NCBI GenBank assembly: GCA_018066965.1
Contig: JAGPVP010000083.1
Location: 1-64,000 of the forward strand
Length of the DNA stretch: 64,000 nucleotides
Direction of reading: 5' to 3'
Source: Zhongshania sp.
GTDB taxonomy: Bacteria > Pseudomonadota > Gammaproteobacteria > Pseudomonadales > Spongiibacteraceae
The notes under the pieces were generated by a model. It had not been told where the DNA came from. It searched no databases and saw only the letters and a program-made list of their open reading frames with translations. Shown here one piece after another: positions 46,129 through 55,837 of this stretch. The first letter of the stretch is position 1. Each line of letters opens with the position of its first letter. The translations under genes were made by a program, and so were the position numbers.

Positions 46129-47322
46129 TCAAGAAATCAGGTTCACAAAGAACAAGACAATACTGTCCCAAAGACGTTTTAAAATACCGCCCTCTTCCAC
46201 TGCATCTAAAGCCACAAGTGGCACTCGCATTTTTTCCGCACCTGCCAAACTGACAACCAGCTCGCCATGCTCCTGACCGGCAGCAATCGGCGCAATCAGT
46301 ACTTCATCGACATTTAGCTGCGCATCAAGAGCGTCGCTTTTACCGCGCGGAATGGTAATAAAGACGTCTTTTTGTACGCCCAAACTCACCACATCGCTGT
46401 CGCCCTTCCAGACCTTAGAGCTAGCCAATTCGGTACCGGCTCCGTAAAGCTGATGGGTTTCAAAATAACGGAAGCCATAAGATAGTAGTTTTTGAGTTTC
46501 ACGCTCGCGCGCTTGGGTGCTACTCGTTCCCATCACCACCGCAATCAAGCGCATGCCTTCGCGCTTAGCGGATGTAACCAAGCAATACCCTGCGGTGGTA
46601 GTGTGGCCGGTTTTCAAACCATCTACACTCGGATCGCTCCACAACAAGCCATTGCGATTACTTTGACGAATATTATTGAAAATAAAGTCGTGCTCGCTAT
46701 ACAAGGCATATTCATTTTTATAGGCGATGATCGCCTTAGACAGAATGGCCAAGTCTCGCGCCGAGGTGTAATGATCTGGGTCAGGCAAGCCATGCGAGTT
46801 CACAAAGTGGCTATTGGTCATGCCCAATCTCGCCGCATGCTGGTTCATCATGCCGGCAAACGCATCTTCACTGCCGGCAACATGCTCTGCCACCGCGACA
46901 CTGGCATCATTACCAGAAGAAATCACCACGCCCTTGTGCAGTTCGCCCAGCGGAACTTGTTTACCCACTTCGATCCACATTAATGACGAACCGTTAAAAA
47001 TCGGGTTTTGTGCCCATGCGTTACTGCTAATGGTCACCATATCATCATTGCTAACCTGGCCACGCTCAAGCTCGTAAGACAACACGTAGCTGGTCATTAA
47101 CTTGGTTAAACTGGCTGGCGGCAAACGTTCATCGGCATTGTGCTCAATCAACACCTCGCCACTGTTGGCATCCATTAGGAAATAGGCCGACGCCGCGACA
47201 CCTGGTGCGGCAGGAACCATATCTGACTGAGCCATAGCACCTGAAGACATAACTACCGCTGCCGCAAAGGCTGCAAATACTTGCTTAAACATAAGACCCT
47301 TATCTGTTTTCGTTAACTTCAT
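46129..47322 (-). CDS. dacC: D-alanyl-D-alanine carboxypeptidase (PBP5/6 type)
   Basis: 397 residues, serine peptidase family S11. A signal peptide (FAAFAAAVVMSSGAMAQ) is followed by the SxxK motif in PPASLTKLM, SGN in VVISSGNDASVA and KTG in DGLKTGHTTTAGYC. The C-terminal domain ends in an amphipathic helix (ILKRLWDSIVLFFVNLI) that anchors it to the inner membrane. It trims the terminal D-Ala of peptidoglycan pentapeptides. ATG 47322 overlaps the rlpA stop; an internal ATG at 47292 with AAGGG upstream is an equally good start. Confidence 0.95.
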   Translation of the reverse strand: MKLTKTDKGLMFKQVFAAFAAAVVMSSGAMAQSDMVPAAPGVAASAYFLMDANSGEVLIEHNADERLPPASLTKLMTSYVLSYELERGQVSNDDMVTISSNAWAQNPIFNGSSLMWIEVGKQVPLGELHKGVVISSGNDASVAVAEHVAGSEDAFAGMMNQHAARLGMTNSHFVNSHGLPDPDHYTSARDLAILSKAIIAYKNEYALYSEHDFIFNNIRQSNRNGLLWSDPSVDGLKTGHTTTAGYCLVTSAKREGMRLIAVVMGTSSTQARERETQKLLSYGFRYFETHQLYGAGTELASSKVWKGDSDVVSLGVQKDVFITIPRGKSDALDAQLNVDEVLIAPIAAGQEHGELVVSLAGAEKMRVPLVALDAVEEGGILKRLWDSIVLFFVNLIS

Positions 47323-48182
47323 GAGTCACCGGCTTCGACCACTAAATGGGACTCGCCGGACCATTGTTCTTGTAATACTTTTTTCGCTGCCTGCGCTGAC
47401 GAATAATCTACAAACGGCCCCACTCTGACACGGTGCATTGCCGACCTGCTTTTGACGCTGGTGGCAATCACCACCGGATAACTTAAGTCGGCGCTTAATT
47501 GCTGCTGCAAGGCATTGGCTGCCGCCAACTGCGTAAAGGCCGCAACCTGCAAATAATAACGTGCTGTCTCGCCACTGGCGGTAGCATGGGTATTATCCGT
47601 ATCAATGACTTCAATTTCCACCCGCGCAGTGCCCCGATCTGCATAGCCTAGCTTTACCGCCGCCGCGTATGACAGATCAATGATGCGATCAGAGTGGAAT
47701 GGGCCTCGATCATTCACCCGCACAATAGCAGTTCGACCATTATCCAAATTAGTCACTTTGACATAAATAGGTATAGGCAAGGTGCGATGGGCCGCGCTCA
47801 TTTCATAAAGACTATACGTTTCACCATTCGAGGTTGAGTGGCCGTGAAATTTTGTGCCATACCACGACGCAGTGCCCCGCTCTTTAAAACCACGATACTG
47901 CTCTAATAATCGGTACTCTGTGCCGTTAACGGTATACGGACTGATATTTCCCGCCACCCGCAATATTTCAGGGCGCGGCTGAGCGTCAACAATCGTATTT
48001 GGATCTAATTTCTGTAACGGCGCACCGTCTTTATCAAACTGATAACGGGATTTACCATGGGCAGTCGCTGGCGCCTTTTTGCTAGTGCCCGCAGACGGTG
48101 TTCCCGCTTGTTCAACCTGTGGCAGCGGCGCACACGCAGCCGCTGCCATCAACACTGCTACTGCAAGAGCGCGATAGATCAA
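47319..48182 (-). CDS. rlpA: RlpA, septal ring lytic transglycosylase lipoprotein
   Basis: 287 residues. Lipoprotein signal with lipobox (LMAAAAC), linker, then the double-psi beta-barrel domain (ERGTASWYGTKFHGHSTSNGE with YEMSAAHRTLP and the catalytic Asp in VRVNDRGPFHSDRIIDLS), and a C-terminal SPOR domain (YYLQVAAFTQLAAANALQQQL) that binds denuded glycan. In Pseudomonas RlpA cleaves naked glycan strands during cell separation. It overlaps mltB and dacC by 4 nt each. Confidence 0.95.
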   Translation of the reverse strand: MIYRALAVAVLMAAAACAPLPQVEQAGTPSAGTSKKAPATAHGKSRYQFDKDGAPLQKLDPNTIVDAQPRPEILRVAGNISPYTVNGTEYRLLEQYRGFKERGTASWYGTKFHGHSTSNGETYSLYEMSAAHRTLPIPIYVKVTNLDNGRTAIVRVNDRGPFHSDRIIDLSYAAAVKLGYADRGTARVEIEVIDTDNTHATASGETARYYLQVAAFTQLAAANALQQQLSADLSYPVVIATSVKSRSAMHRVRVGPFVDYSSAQAAKKVLQEQWSGESHLVVEAGDS

Positions 48183-49213
48183 GATCCCGGCGCCTCGCGC
48201 ATTCCAGCTTCAATCAGCTGACTTAACTGGTACGCGGCCATTGCATACATTGCGCTGTGGTTGTAGCGCGTAATGACATAAAAATTCTGCAAGCCAATCC
48301 AGTACTCGTCGCCTTTTTCACCCTCTAACTTCATCGCAGTGGCTTTTTGAGTTGGCTCTAAAACGCGATCACTGCCTATGCCTGCCTTACTGAGCTCGGC
48401 AAGGGTTTTCACTGGCTTAAGATCGGCGTTAAATAAACTTTGATCCGCACCTTGTTTTAAAATGGCACTGCTCACGACAGGCTCACCATAACGCCAACCA
48501 TGACGCTTAAAGTAGTTAGCCACACTGCCAATAGCATCAACCGTGCTATTTACGATATCTATTTTGCCGTCGCCATCAAAATCAACTGCATAGGCGCGGT
48601 AACTGCTGGGGATAAACTGGCCGTAGCCCATCGCTCCGGCGTAAGAACCTTTTAAACTAAAGGGTTCGATACCTTGCTCACGCGCCATCAACATATATTC
48701 TTCCAACTGACCAAGAAAGAATGTGCTGCGACGCGGAAAATCAAAACCTAAGGTTGCCAGCGCGTCAACCACGCGGTAGCTCCCCATATTACGACCAAAA
48801 CGCGTTTCGACCCCGATAATACCGACGATCATTGACGCCGGAACACCGTATTCTTTCTCAGCCCGCGCTAACTCTTCGCGATGCTCCTTCCAAAACTCCA
48901 CACCTTGGGTAACACGGGAATCTTGAATAAAAATATTGCGGTAGCGGCCCCAGGTCATCACTGACTCTGCGGGTCGTGACATCGCATCTAAAATCGACTG
49001 TTTGGGCTCGGCCTGCTTCAATATAGCCAACACCCAATCACGATCAAAATTGTGCTTTTCGACCATTGTTTTGATAAACGCTTCTGCGCCGGGATTACTA
49101 CTGTAATCCGCCTGTGCAGTAACAGAAATCAGCAGCGCAGCAACTGCACCACTGAATAATTTTTTAACGATATGTCTTTGCTTATTTTGTGTTTTCACGT
49201 TGTGTCCTATCAT
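48179..49213 (-). CDS. mltB: Lytic murein transglycosylase B
   Basis: 344 residues. A hydrophobic signal (LFSGAVAALLISVTAQA) without a lipobox Cys makes it a soluble SltB1-type form. Catalytic Glu lies in IVGIIGVETRFGRNMGSYRV; MGYGQFIPSSYRAYAVDFDGDGKIDIVNS is the substrate and calcium-loop region, and ANYFKRHGWRYGEPV is conserved. It cleaves peptidoglycan to 1,6-anhydromuropeptides. Its ATG overlaps the rodA stop (TAATG). Confidence 0.94.
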   Translation of the reverse strand: MIGHNVKTQNKQRHIVKKLFSGAVAALLISVTAQADYSSNPGAEAFIKTMVEKHNFDRDWVLAILKQAEPKQSILDAMSRPAESVMTWGRYRNIFIQDSRVTQGVEFWKEHREELARAEKEYGVPASMIVGIIGVETRFGRNMGSYRVVDALATLGFDFPRRSTFFLGQLEEYMLMAREQGIEPFSLKGSYAGAMGYGQFIPSSYRAYAVDFDGDGKIDIVNSTVDAIGSVANYFKRHGWRYGEPVVSSAILKQGADQSLFNADLKPVKTLAELSKAGIGSDRVLEPTQKATAMKLEGEKGDEYWIGLQNFYVITRYNHSAMYAMAAYQLSQLIEAGMREAPGS

Positions 49214-50358
49214 TATTGATGTACTAAACGCTCATCTGCGCAAATACCCATCAAAACTCCAAACCCCACTAATAAGGTGACCAGCGAGGTACCGCCTTGG
49301 CTTACCAATGGCAGGGGAACACCCACCACTGGCAGTAAACCTGACACCATGCCCATGTTTACGAATACATAGACAAAGAAAGTGAGAATAATACTCCCGC
49401 CCAACAGACGGCCGAAGCAATGTTTTGCCTGCGAGGCAATCCATAAGCCTCGGCTAATGATCAAGCCATAGAGTAACAATAACAGTAATACCCCCCTGAG
49501 GCCGAATTCTTCTGCCAAAACCGCGATGATGAAATCGGTATGGCTTTCCGGCAAAAAATCTAAATGCGACTGGGTTCCCAGCAACCAACCTTTGCCCTCA
49601 AACCCACCAGAACCAATCGCCGTTTTAGACTGAATGATATTCCAACCAGCGCCCAATTTGTCGAGTTCGGGGTTCAACAAGGTCAAGATACGTTGGCGCT
49701 GATAATCATGGAGCACAAACTCCCACATTGGGTAGGCCATCAATGCAAATAAGCCTAGGCAGCAGGCAATAAACGTCCAACTTATGCCCGCCAAAAACAA
49801 CACAAAAATGCCCGACGTTGCTATTAATATAGACGTGCCCAAATCCGGCTGCATCACAATCAAAACCGTCGGCAGCAAAATCAATACTAGGCTTATAAAC
49901 GTGTGCCGAATCCCCGGTGGCAAGGGGTGTGTTGATAAATACCACGCCACCGCCATCGGCAGCACTAACTTGGCAATTTCTGATGGCTGAAAACGAAAGC
50001 CTCCCACACCAAGCCAGCGCTGGGCGCCTTTCGCGCCCACACCCACAAAATCCACCGCCAGCAATAAAATCAACACCCCTATATAGGCAAACGGCGCCCA
50101 GCGCTGCAACTGATCGGGATGGATTTGGGCAACAAGAATCATGACGACAAACGCCACCGATAAAAAGCGCCCCTGCCTTAATACGGTATCCATGCTGCCA
50201 TCGCTGGCGCTATATAACACCGTTAAACCGACACCACTTAAAATAAGCAGCAATATTAGTAACGGTATATCGATATGCAGGCGCTGACTAATACTGCGCT
50301 GACCACTCATGCTCCGGCTACCGCCGGGCATTTGGCGCAAAAAGTCAGAATTACTCAT
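49213..50358 (-). CDS. rodA: RodA peptidoglycan glycosyltransferase (SEDS)
   Basis: 381 residues, about ten membrane helices. SEDS features: RWLGVGGFRFQPSEIAKLVLPMA, VLIVMQPDLGTSILI, GFEGKGWLLGTQSHLDFLPESHTDFIIAVLAEEFG with the catalytic Asp region, and the end PLPLVSQGGTSLVTLLVGFGVLM. It polymerises glycan strands in the elongasome with PBP2. It overlaps mrdA by 8 nt. Confidence 0.97.
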   Translation of the reverse strand: MSNSDFLRQMPGGSRSMSGQRSISQRLHIDIPLLILLLILSGVGLTVLYSASDGSMDTVLRQGRFLSVAFVVMILVAQIHPDQLQRWAPFAYIGVLILLLAVDFVGVGAKGAQRWLGVGGFRFQPSEIAKLVLPMAVAWYLSTHPLPPGIRHTFISLVLILLPTVLIVMQPDLGTSILIATSGIFVLFLAGISWTFIACCLGLFALMAYPMWEFVLHDYQRQRILTLLNPELDKLGAGWNIIQSKTAIGSGGFEGKGWLLGTQSHLDFLPESHTDFIIAVLAEEFGLRGVLLLLLLYGLIISRGLWIASQAKHCFGRLLGGSIILTFFVYVFVNMGMVSGLLPVVGVPLPLVSQGGTSLVTLLVGFGVLMGICADERLVHQ

Positions 50359-52261
50359 TAGCTTCGGCTCCCGCTAACGCGCCCAATACCGGCCCGCTGC
50401 TGTCAGTTTCAGGAACAATCTCTGGCACCGGCTTACCCAATAAATACGCATCAATCACTTTACGCGCCGCCGGCCCTGCAACACTGCCGCCATGTTCACC
50501 GTTTTCAATGACCACTGCCACCGCAATTTGCGGATCGTCTGCGGGTGCAAAGGCGATAAACAAGGCGTGATCTCGGTTGCGAGCATGCAGGGCACTTGAA
50601 TCATATTTTTGCCCCGCGGCAATACCAACGACCTGCGCGGTACCGCTCTTAGCCGCCATGCGGTATGTCAAACCTGCTTTTAAGCCCCGACCGGTTCCTT
50701 GCGCACTGTTCACTACCTGCTCCATAGAATGAGTAACTACGTCCCACTGAGCATTAGAAACATTTTCCATTTTACCTAGTAGTGGTGCCGACGCTACCGG
50801 GCCATCGCCCACGGCTGCCACCAAGCGTGGCGCGCGCAATTCGCCGCGAGAAGCAATAACTGACGTCGCCACTGCCAATTGCAATGGCGTTGCCAACATA
50901 AAGCCCTGGCCGATGCCGACGTTAATCGTTTCGCCTGGATACCAGTGCCCACCCCGAATTTTTTCCTTCCACTCTCGCGACGGCATCAAACCCGCTCGCT
51001 CATTGGTATTATCAATACCCGTTACGTCGCCCAGACCAAAGCGCGTGGCGAAGCTATGTAAGCGATCTATGCCTAACTTATAAGCCAGCTCATAAAAATA
51101 AACATCGCAGGACTGCACCACAGCCTGCTCCAAATTCACCGACGTGCCATGTCCACCACGTTTCCAGTCGCGATACTTACGACTGTCATCTGGCAAACTA
51201 AACCAACCGGGGTCATAAATTCGGGTAGTCGGTGTCACCACGCCGTAATGCAAACCGGCCAGCCCCCATATCGGTTTAATGGTGGATGCCGGTGGATATT
51301 GCCCCTGTAAAGCGCGGTTATACAGAGGCAGATCTGGGTCATTTTGCAGCGCATTGTAGTCCGTCGTACTGATCCCATTAACGAACAAATTGGTGTCGTA
51401 GCCCGGCGCGCTGACCATAGCGATAACGCCACCGGTGCGTGGATTCAGCGCAACAATCGCGCCACGCTGACCTTTTAAAGCCTCGTAAGCAACCTCTTGC
51501 ACATAGGCATCGACACTTAAAGTAATATCGCCACCCGGCAGGGGATCGTGCCGTTCAAGAACACGTAAAATACGGCCGTGAGCATTACTTTCTACGTTTT
51601 GATAACCCACCGTGCCATGCAGTAATTCCTCGTAATATTTTTCGAGACCAATTTTACCAATATGGTGGGTGCCGCTGTAATTGACTGGATCGATAACATC
51701 GACCTCGCGTTCACTAATACGCCCCACATAGCCCAGCATATGAGAAAACAATTCGCCCTGCGGATAATGTCGCACTAGTTGAGCATCAATTTCCACCCCC
51801 GGCACGCGGTAGCGGTTTACCGCCAACTTAGCGATATCTTCATCGCTCACTCGGAATTTTAGAGGCACGGCTTCGTAGGGCCGACGACGGCTTAGGCGTT
51901 TGCGAAACTGCTCTATATCATCGTCGCTAAGGGGAATAATTTCATTGATGACCGCCAAGGTATCATCCAGCGACTGCACCCGCTCCTTCACCACGGTAAG
52001 GGTATAGCTGGGAATATTCTCGGCGAGTAGCAGGCCATTGCGATCAAAAATCAGCCCGCGTTTAGGGGCAATAGGCAATAACTGAATACGATTGCGATCT
52101 GACTGGGTTTTATAAATATCGTAATCTGAAATTTGTAATTGGGAGTAACGACCAACCACAATCATGGTCATGACCAACAATATCAAAATGGATAATGTAA
52201 CGCGGTGACGGTAAACACGACGTTCATAAAAAGTATTTTTCAGCTGCTGGCGTCGTCTCAT
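50351..52261 (-). CDS. mrdA: Penicillin-binding protein 2
   Basis: 636 residues. One N-terminal membrane helix (VTLSILILLVMTMIVVG), a dimerisation domain with IAPKRGLIFDRNGLLLAENIPSY, and the transpeptidase domain with SxxK in PPASTIKPIW, SxD-type SCDVYF and KSGTAQV. It crosslinks peptidoglycan with RodA during side-wall growth. The start MRRRQQLKNTF and the 12-bp gap to rlmH match other gammaproteobacteria. Confidence 0.97.
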   Translation of the reverse strand: MRRRQQLKNTFYERRVYRHRVTLSILILLVMTMIVVGRYSQLQISDYDIYKTQSDRNRIQLLPIAPKRGLIFDRNGLLLAENIPSYTLTVVKERVQSLDDTLAVINEIIPLSDDDIEQFRKRLSRRRPYEAVPLKFRVSDEDIAKLAVNRYRVPGVEIDAQLVRHYPQGELFSHMLGYVGRISEREVDVIDPVNYSGTHHIGKIGLEKYYEELLHGTVGYQNVESNAHGRILRVLERHDPLPGGDITLSVDAYVQEVAYEALKGQRGAIVALNPRTGGVIAMVSAPGYDTNLFVNGISTTDYNALQNDPDLPLYNRALQGQYPPASTIKPIWGLAGLHYGVVTPTTRIYDPGWFSLPDDSRKYRDWKRGGHGTSVNLEQAVVQSCDVYFYELAYKLGIDRLHSFATRFGLGDVTGIDNTNERAGLMPSREWKEKIRGGHWYPGETINVGIGQGFMLATPLQLAVATSVIASRGELRAPRLVAAVGDGPVASAPLLGKMENVSNAQWDVVTHSMEQVVNSAQGTGRGLKAGLTYRMAAKSGTAQVVGIAAGQKYDSSALHARNRDHALFIAFAPADDPQIAVAVVIENGEHGGSVAGPAARKVIDAYLLGKPVPEIVPETDSSGPVLGALAGAEANE

Positions 52262-52273
52262 TTCACTCAGCCA

Positions 52274-52741
52274 TTAGCGATGATAGGGATGATTATTGAG
52301 AATAGTCCAAGCGCGGTAAAGCTGCTCGGCAAATATCACCCGCACCAGCGGGTGCGGCAAAGTCATCGCCGACAACGACCACTTCTGTTTTGCTAAAGCC
52401 AAGCATGAGGCACTTAAGCCGTCGGGGCCACCCACCAATATACTGATGTTGTCGCCGTCCATCTGCCAGCTCCGCAGGGCCTCTGACAAACCATCTGTGC
52501 TTACCGCTTTGCCTAACACATCTAAGGCAATGACTTTGTCACCAGCGGGAATTGCCGCTGTCATCGCCTCGCCCTCTTGGGCGATAGCACGACGAATATC
52601 AGTATTCTTGCCCCGTTTAGGCAGGGGCAATTCTTTAATCTCAAAATTAATTTCCGCCGGAAGGCGTTTGCGATATTCCGCTACGCCGTCCTCAACCCAC
52701 GCCGGCATTTTAGTGCCGATGCAAATTAGGCTAACTCTCAT
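52274..52741 (-). CDS. rlmH: 23S rRNA (pseudouridine-1915-N3) methyltransferase RlmH
   Basis: 155 residues, SPOUT methyltransferase. It starts [19 protein letters not shown], with [13 protein letters not shown], the SAM-knot [12 protein letters not shown] and the C-terminal [29 protein letters not shown], the family hallmark. It methylates pseudouridine 1915 of 23S rRNA on 70S ribosomes. Start overlaps the rsfS stop by 11 nt. Confidence 0.97.
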   Translation of the reverse strand: MRVSLICIGTKMPAWVEDGVAEYRKRLPAEINFEIKELPLPKRGKNTDIRRAIAQEGEAMTAAIPAGDKVIALDVLGKAVSTDGLSEALRSWQMDGDNISILVGGPDGLSASCLALAKQKWSLSAMTLPHPLVRVIFAEQLYRAWTILNNHPYHR

Positions 52742-53075
52742 CGCTTCCCGGCACAGGAACTTGCCACAAGCGCTCTAGATCGTAGAATAAGCGCGCTTCT
52801 GGCAACATCACATGCACCACAACATCGCCCAAGTCTACCAAGACCCAATCGCCGGTATTCTCACCTTCCATACCCAGCGGCACGATTCCGCGCTTTTTCA
52901 CTTCAACCCAAACATTATCTGCCAGGGATTTTACGTGACGATTAGAGGTGCCACTGCACACCACCATAAAGTCGGTTACGCCGCTCATGTCACGCACATC
53001 TAAGGCCACAATATCGCGACCTTTTACATCTTCAAGCGAGTCGATAACCAGCTTCTTTAGTTGTTCAGCATCCAT
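52731..53075 (-). CDS. rsfS: Ribosome silencing factor RsfS
   Basis: 114 residues from ATG at 53075 ([21 protein letters not shown]), the family start; the track start adds 26 residues that lie between nadD and rsfS. Conserved parts are [45 protein letters not shown] and FYDLERLW. It binds ribosomal protein L14 and blocks subunit joining in slow growth. Lies 25 bp after nadD. Confidence 0.95.
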   Translation of the reverse strand: MDAEQLKKLVIDSLEDVKGRDIVALDVRDMSGVTDFMVVCSGTSNRHVKSLADNVWVEVKKRGIVPLGMEGENTGDWVLVDLGDVVVHVMLPEARLFYDLERLWQVPVPGSDES

Positions 53076-53100
53076 CAAACAGGAATTCCTATGTCTTACT

Positions 53101-53778
53101 CTATGTATATAAACCGTGTTCAGCGATATAGTCCGCGACAACGTCGGGAACAAGGTAACGAATCGACCTGCCGGAGGCCAGCCGCTGTCTAATATCGGTT
53201 GCCGAAATGGGCAGCTGAATCAGACCTAACTCATAAAAACCACCGGCGCTCACCGCCGTTAACGCACTGGCCTCGGCGACCCGCCGCGCCTCAACAAACT
53301 CTGTCACTGCGATGTTAGCCGCCAAAGGGTAATCTGCCCTGTGCAACAACAGCACATTCGCCAAATCAAACAACGACTGCCAATCCTGCCAACGATGCAA
53401 TTGATTAAACGCATCGCTGCCCATCACCACCGTAAGTGATACGGCCAAACCCAATTCTGCGCGTAAATCACGCAGCGTATCGACCGTATACGACGGCCCA
53501 TCACGCAATAACTCGCGGTCATCGCTACACAGACCTGGCTCACCCGCGATTGCAGCGTTTACCATCGCTAAGCGCTGGCGACTTTCGGCACCAGGCTTGT
53601 CACGTAAAGGGGGGCGATGACTCGGCATTAAGCGCAGCTCATCGACACCCAGCGATTCTTTTATCTCAATTGCCGAACGCAAATGACCGTTGTGCACAGG
53701 GTCAAACGTGCCGCCAAATATCGCGACTGAGCACCCTGTAGTATTTATCCCTGATGTTTGCTGCGACAAGTCTGTCAT
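53101..53778 (-). CDS. nadD: Nicotinate-nucleotide adenylyltransferase
   Basis: 225 residues with the nucleotidyltransferase motif [17 protein letters not shown] near residue 18, [41 protein letters not shown] and the C-terminal [22 protein letters not shown] (ISSTxxR-like). It adenylates nicotinate mononucleotide in NAD synthesis. It starts immediately after proA (53779) with the ATG abutting the proA stop. Confidence 0.96.
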   Translation of the reverse strand: MTDLSQQTSGINTTGCSVAIFGGTFDPVHNGHLRSAIEIKESLGVDELRLMPSHRPPLRDKPGAESRQRLAMVNAAIAGEPGLCSDDRELLRDGPSYTVDTLRDLRAELGLAVSLTVVMGSDAFNQLHRWQDWQSLFDLANVLLLHRADYPLAANIAVTEFVEARRVAEASALTAVSAGGFYELGLIQLPISATDIRQRLASGRSIRYLVPDVVADYIAEHGLYT

Positions 53779-55035
53779 TTAGCCACGAATATGGCCGTCG
53801 CCTAACACGATATATTTCTGCGAGGTCAGACCTTCTAAACCCACTGGCCCGCGGGCGTGAATCTTGTCAGTCGAAATACCAATTTCAGCACCAAGACCAT
53901 ATTCAAAGCCATCGGCAAAGCGCGTCGAGGCATTAATCATCACTGAGCTTGAATCCACTTCACGCAAAAACCGACGACCCGTGGTGTAATTCTCGGTAAC
54001 AATCGACTCGGTATGACCCGAGCTATATTGGGCAATATGGTCCATCGCCTGCTCTAGTCCAGCGACGACCCGAATAGACAAAATGGGTGCCAGATATTCC
54101 GTCGCCCAATCTTCATCCGTCGCCTCAGCCGCGCCCATCAGAACCTGACGAGTGCGCGGACAGCCGCGCAATTCCACGCCTTTTTCGATCATCGCATCAG
54201 CGATTCTAGGCAATAATTCTTCTGCTCGACTCTCGGCAATAAGCAGGGTTTCCATGGTATTGCAGGTGCCGTAGCGATGGGTCTTGGCATTTAAAGCAAT
54301 ATTAAACGCCTTATCCGCATCGGCTGCGTCATCAATATAGACATGACAAATACCGTCTAGATGCTTAATCACTGTGACGGTGGCGTCGCGCGCAATACGT
54401 TCGATCAGCCCTTTACCGCCGCGTGGCACCACCACATCGACAAATTCTGGCATGGTGATTAATTCACCAACTGCGGCGCGATCAGTGGTTTCTAATACTT
54501 GGACAGCGGTTTCAGGCAAGCCCGCCGCGACCAAGCCTTCACGAATACACAGCGCCAACGCTTGGTTGGAGTGAATCGCCTCAGAACCACCGCGTAAAAT
54601 CGCGGCGTTACCGGATTTCAAACACAGGCTGGCGGCCTCTAAGGTCACATTGGGACGCGACTCATAAATAATACCAATGACGCCAAGCGGCACCCGCATT
54701 TTGCCCACTTGAATGCCGCTGGGCCGATAATTCATATCGCTAATGGCGCCAACTGGGTCGGCCAATGCAGCAACTTGCTGCAAACCTTCGATAATACCGT
54801 CGATGCCTTTAGCATCTAACGCCAAACGATCCATCAGCGCGGGCTCTAAACCATTTGCTTCGCCGGCGGCGAGATCCTTGGCATTAGCGGCAATAATGGC
54901 GTCGCGATGCGCATCAACGGCGGCAGCCATGGCTAACAAGGCGCGATTTTTCACGCCACTGTCGGCAGCGGCAACTGCGCGGGAGGCTTGTCGAGCCTGA
55001 CGGCCCAGCTGACTCATGTATTGTTTAATGTCCAT
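53779..55035 (-). CDS. proA: Glutamate-5-semialdehyde dehydrogenase (gamma-glutamyl phosphate reductase)
   Basis: 418 residues from ATG at 55035 ([18 protein letters not shown]) with AAGG just upstream; the track start adds 26 doubtful residues. Visible are [29 protein letters not shown], the catalytic Cys in YGTCNTMET, and the C-terminal [14 protein letters not shown]. Second step of proline synthesis. It is the first gene of the run nadD-rsfS-rlmH-mrdA-rodA-mltB-rlpA-dacC-ybeD-lipB-lipA. A TATACT -10-like hexamer lies at 55163-55168 upstream, with a poor -35. Confidence 0.96.
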   Translation of the reverse strand: MDIKQYMSQLGRQARQASRAVAAADSGVKNRALLAMAAAVDAHRDAIIAANAKDLAAGEANGLEPALMDRLALDAKGIDGIIEGLQQVAALADPVGAISDMNYRPSGIQVGKMRVPLGVIGIIYESRPNVTLEAASLCLKSGNAAILRGGSEAIHSNQALALCIREGLVAAGLPETAVQVLETTDRAAVGELITMPEFVDVVVPRGGKGLIERIARDATVTVIKHLDGICHVYIDDAADADKAFNIALNAKTHRYGTCNTMETLLIAESRAEELLPRIADAMIEKGVELRGCPRTRQVLMGAAEATDEDWATEYLAPILSIRVVAGLEQAMDHIAQYSSGHTESIVTENYTTGRRFLREVDSSSVMINASTRFADGFEYGLGAEIGISTDKIHARGPVGLEGLTSQKYIVLGDGHIRG

Positions 55036-55219
55036 CGACCTTGTCTTCCCCACGCCGCGTGCGTCAAAACACGCGGACTTAATCACTAATATCGTCGTAG
55101 CAAAACGCCACAAAACGAAAACCGCAGCGAAGAGACTCCGCTGAGGATAAAAAAAGAGGGCTAGTATAACGGATTGGAAATGGTCTCACTATCGACAATA
55201 TCGGTCTGCGGAATTAAGA

Positions 55220-55837
55220 CTAGCTAGCGAGACCGTCAAGAACCTCATGCAAGGCATCTAAACGCCGCAAAGGCTCGTCAATACTCAATAGTTGATATGA
55301 CTGTTCTTCTGGCAAAGGCAAAAGTTGGGCGAGTCGATTAGCTAGGGCACCCGCCTCATCAACATCCAGCACCATACCTAAACGCTGAACATGGGGATGT
55401 TCGCCTAATTGGCTCAATAGCTCGTGCAATTCTTCGCTGCGCGGCGGCAGCGGTTGATCCAACTGCTCGGGCAGCCATTCAATATCGCCCATATACAAGC
55501 CACCATCGGCCTGCCGAGCGTGATTAATTTTAAAACGTCGACCGCCTTCAACCACCACACTTAAAAGACCATCGGCCGTTTGATCCCAGTCGGCAATACG
55601 CGCCTCAGTACCGATTATTGCCAGAGTTGCAGGACGCTCGCCGGGCGACAACACTTCTTTGCCACCCTCGGGCATCCAGACAATACCAAAGCTCGCCTGT
55701 GCTCGCAGCGTATCGCGCACCATGTCTAAATACCGGCGCTCAAAAATCCGCAGCCCCATCCGACCACCAGGAAATAGCACCGTGCGCAGCGGAAACAGCG
55801 GCAACTCAATACTATTATTGGCAACGGCATCTGACAT
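55220..55837 (-). CDS. LON peptidase substrate-binding (LON-N) domain protein
   Basis: 205 residues beginning IELPLFPLRTVLFPGGRMGLRIFERRYLDM, the Lon N-terminal domain, with ASFGIVWM and EQSYQLLSIDEPLRRLDALHEVL at the end. There is no ATPase or protease domain, as in the stand-alone LON-N family found in many bacteria. The function is unknown, probably in protein binding. Its ATG overlaps the stop of the RND gene (TGATG), so the two are translationally coupled. Confidence 0.88.
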   Translation of the reverse strand: MSDAVANNSIELPLFPLRTVLFPGGRMGLRIFERRYLDMVRDTLRAQASFGIVWMPEGGKEVLSPGERPATLAIIGTEARIADWDQTADGLLSVVVEGGRRFKINHARQADGGLYMGDIEWLPEQLDQPLPPRSEELHELLSQLGEHPHVQRLGMVLDVDEAGALANRLAQLLPLPEEQSYQLLSIDEPLRRLDALHEVLDGLAS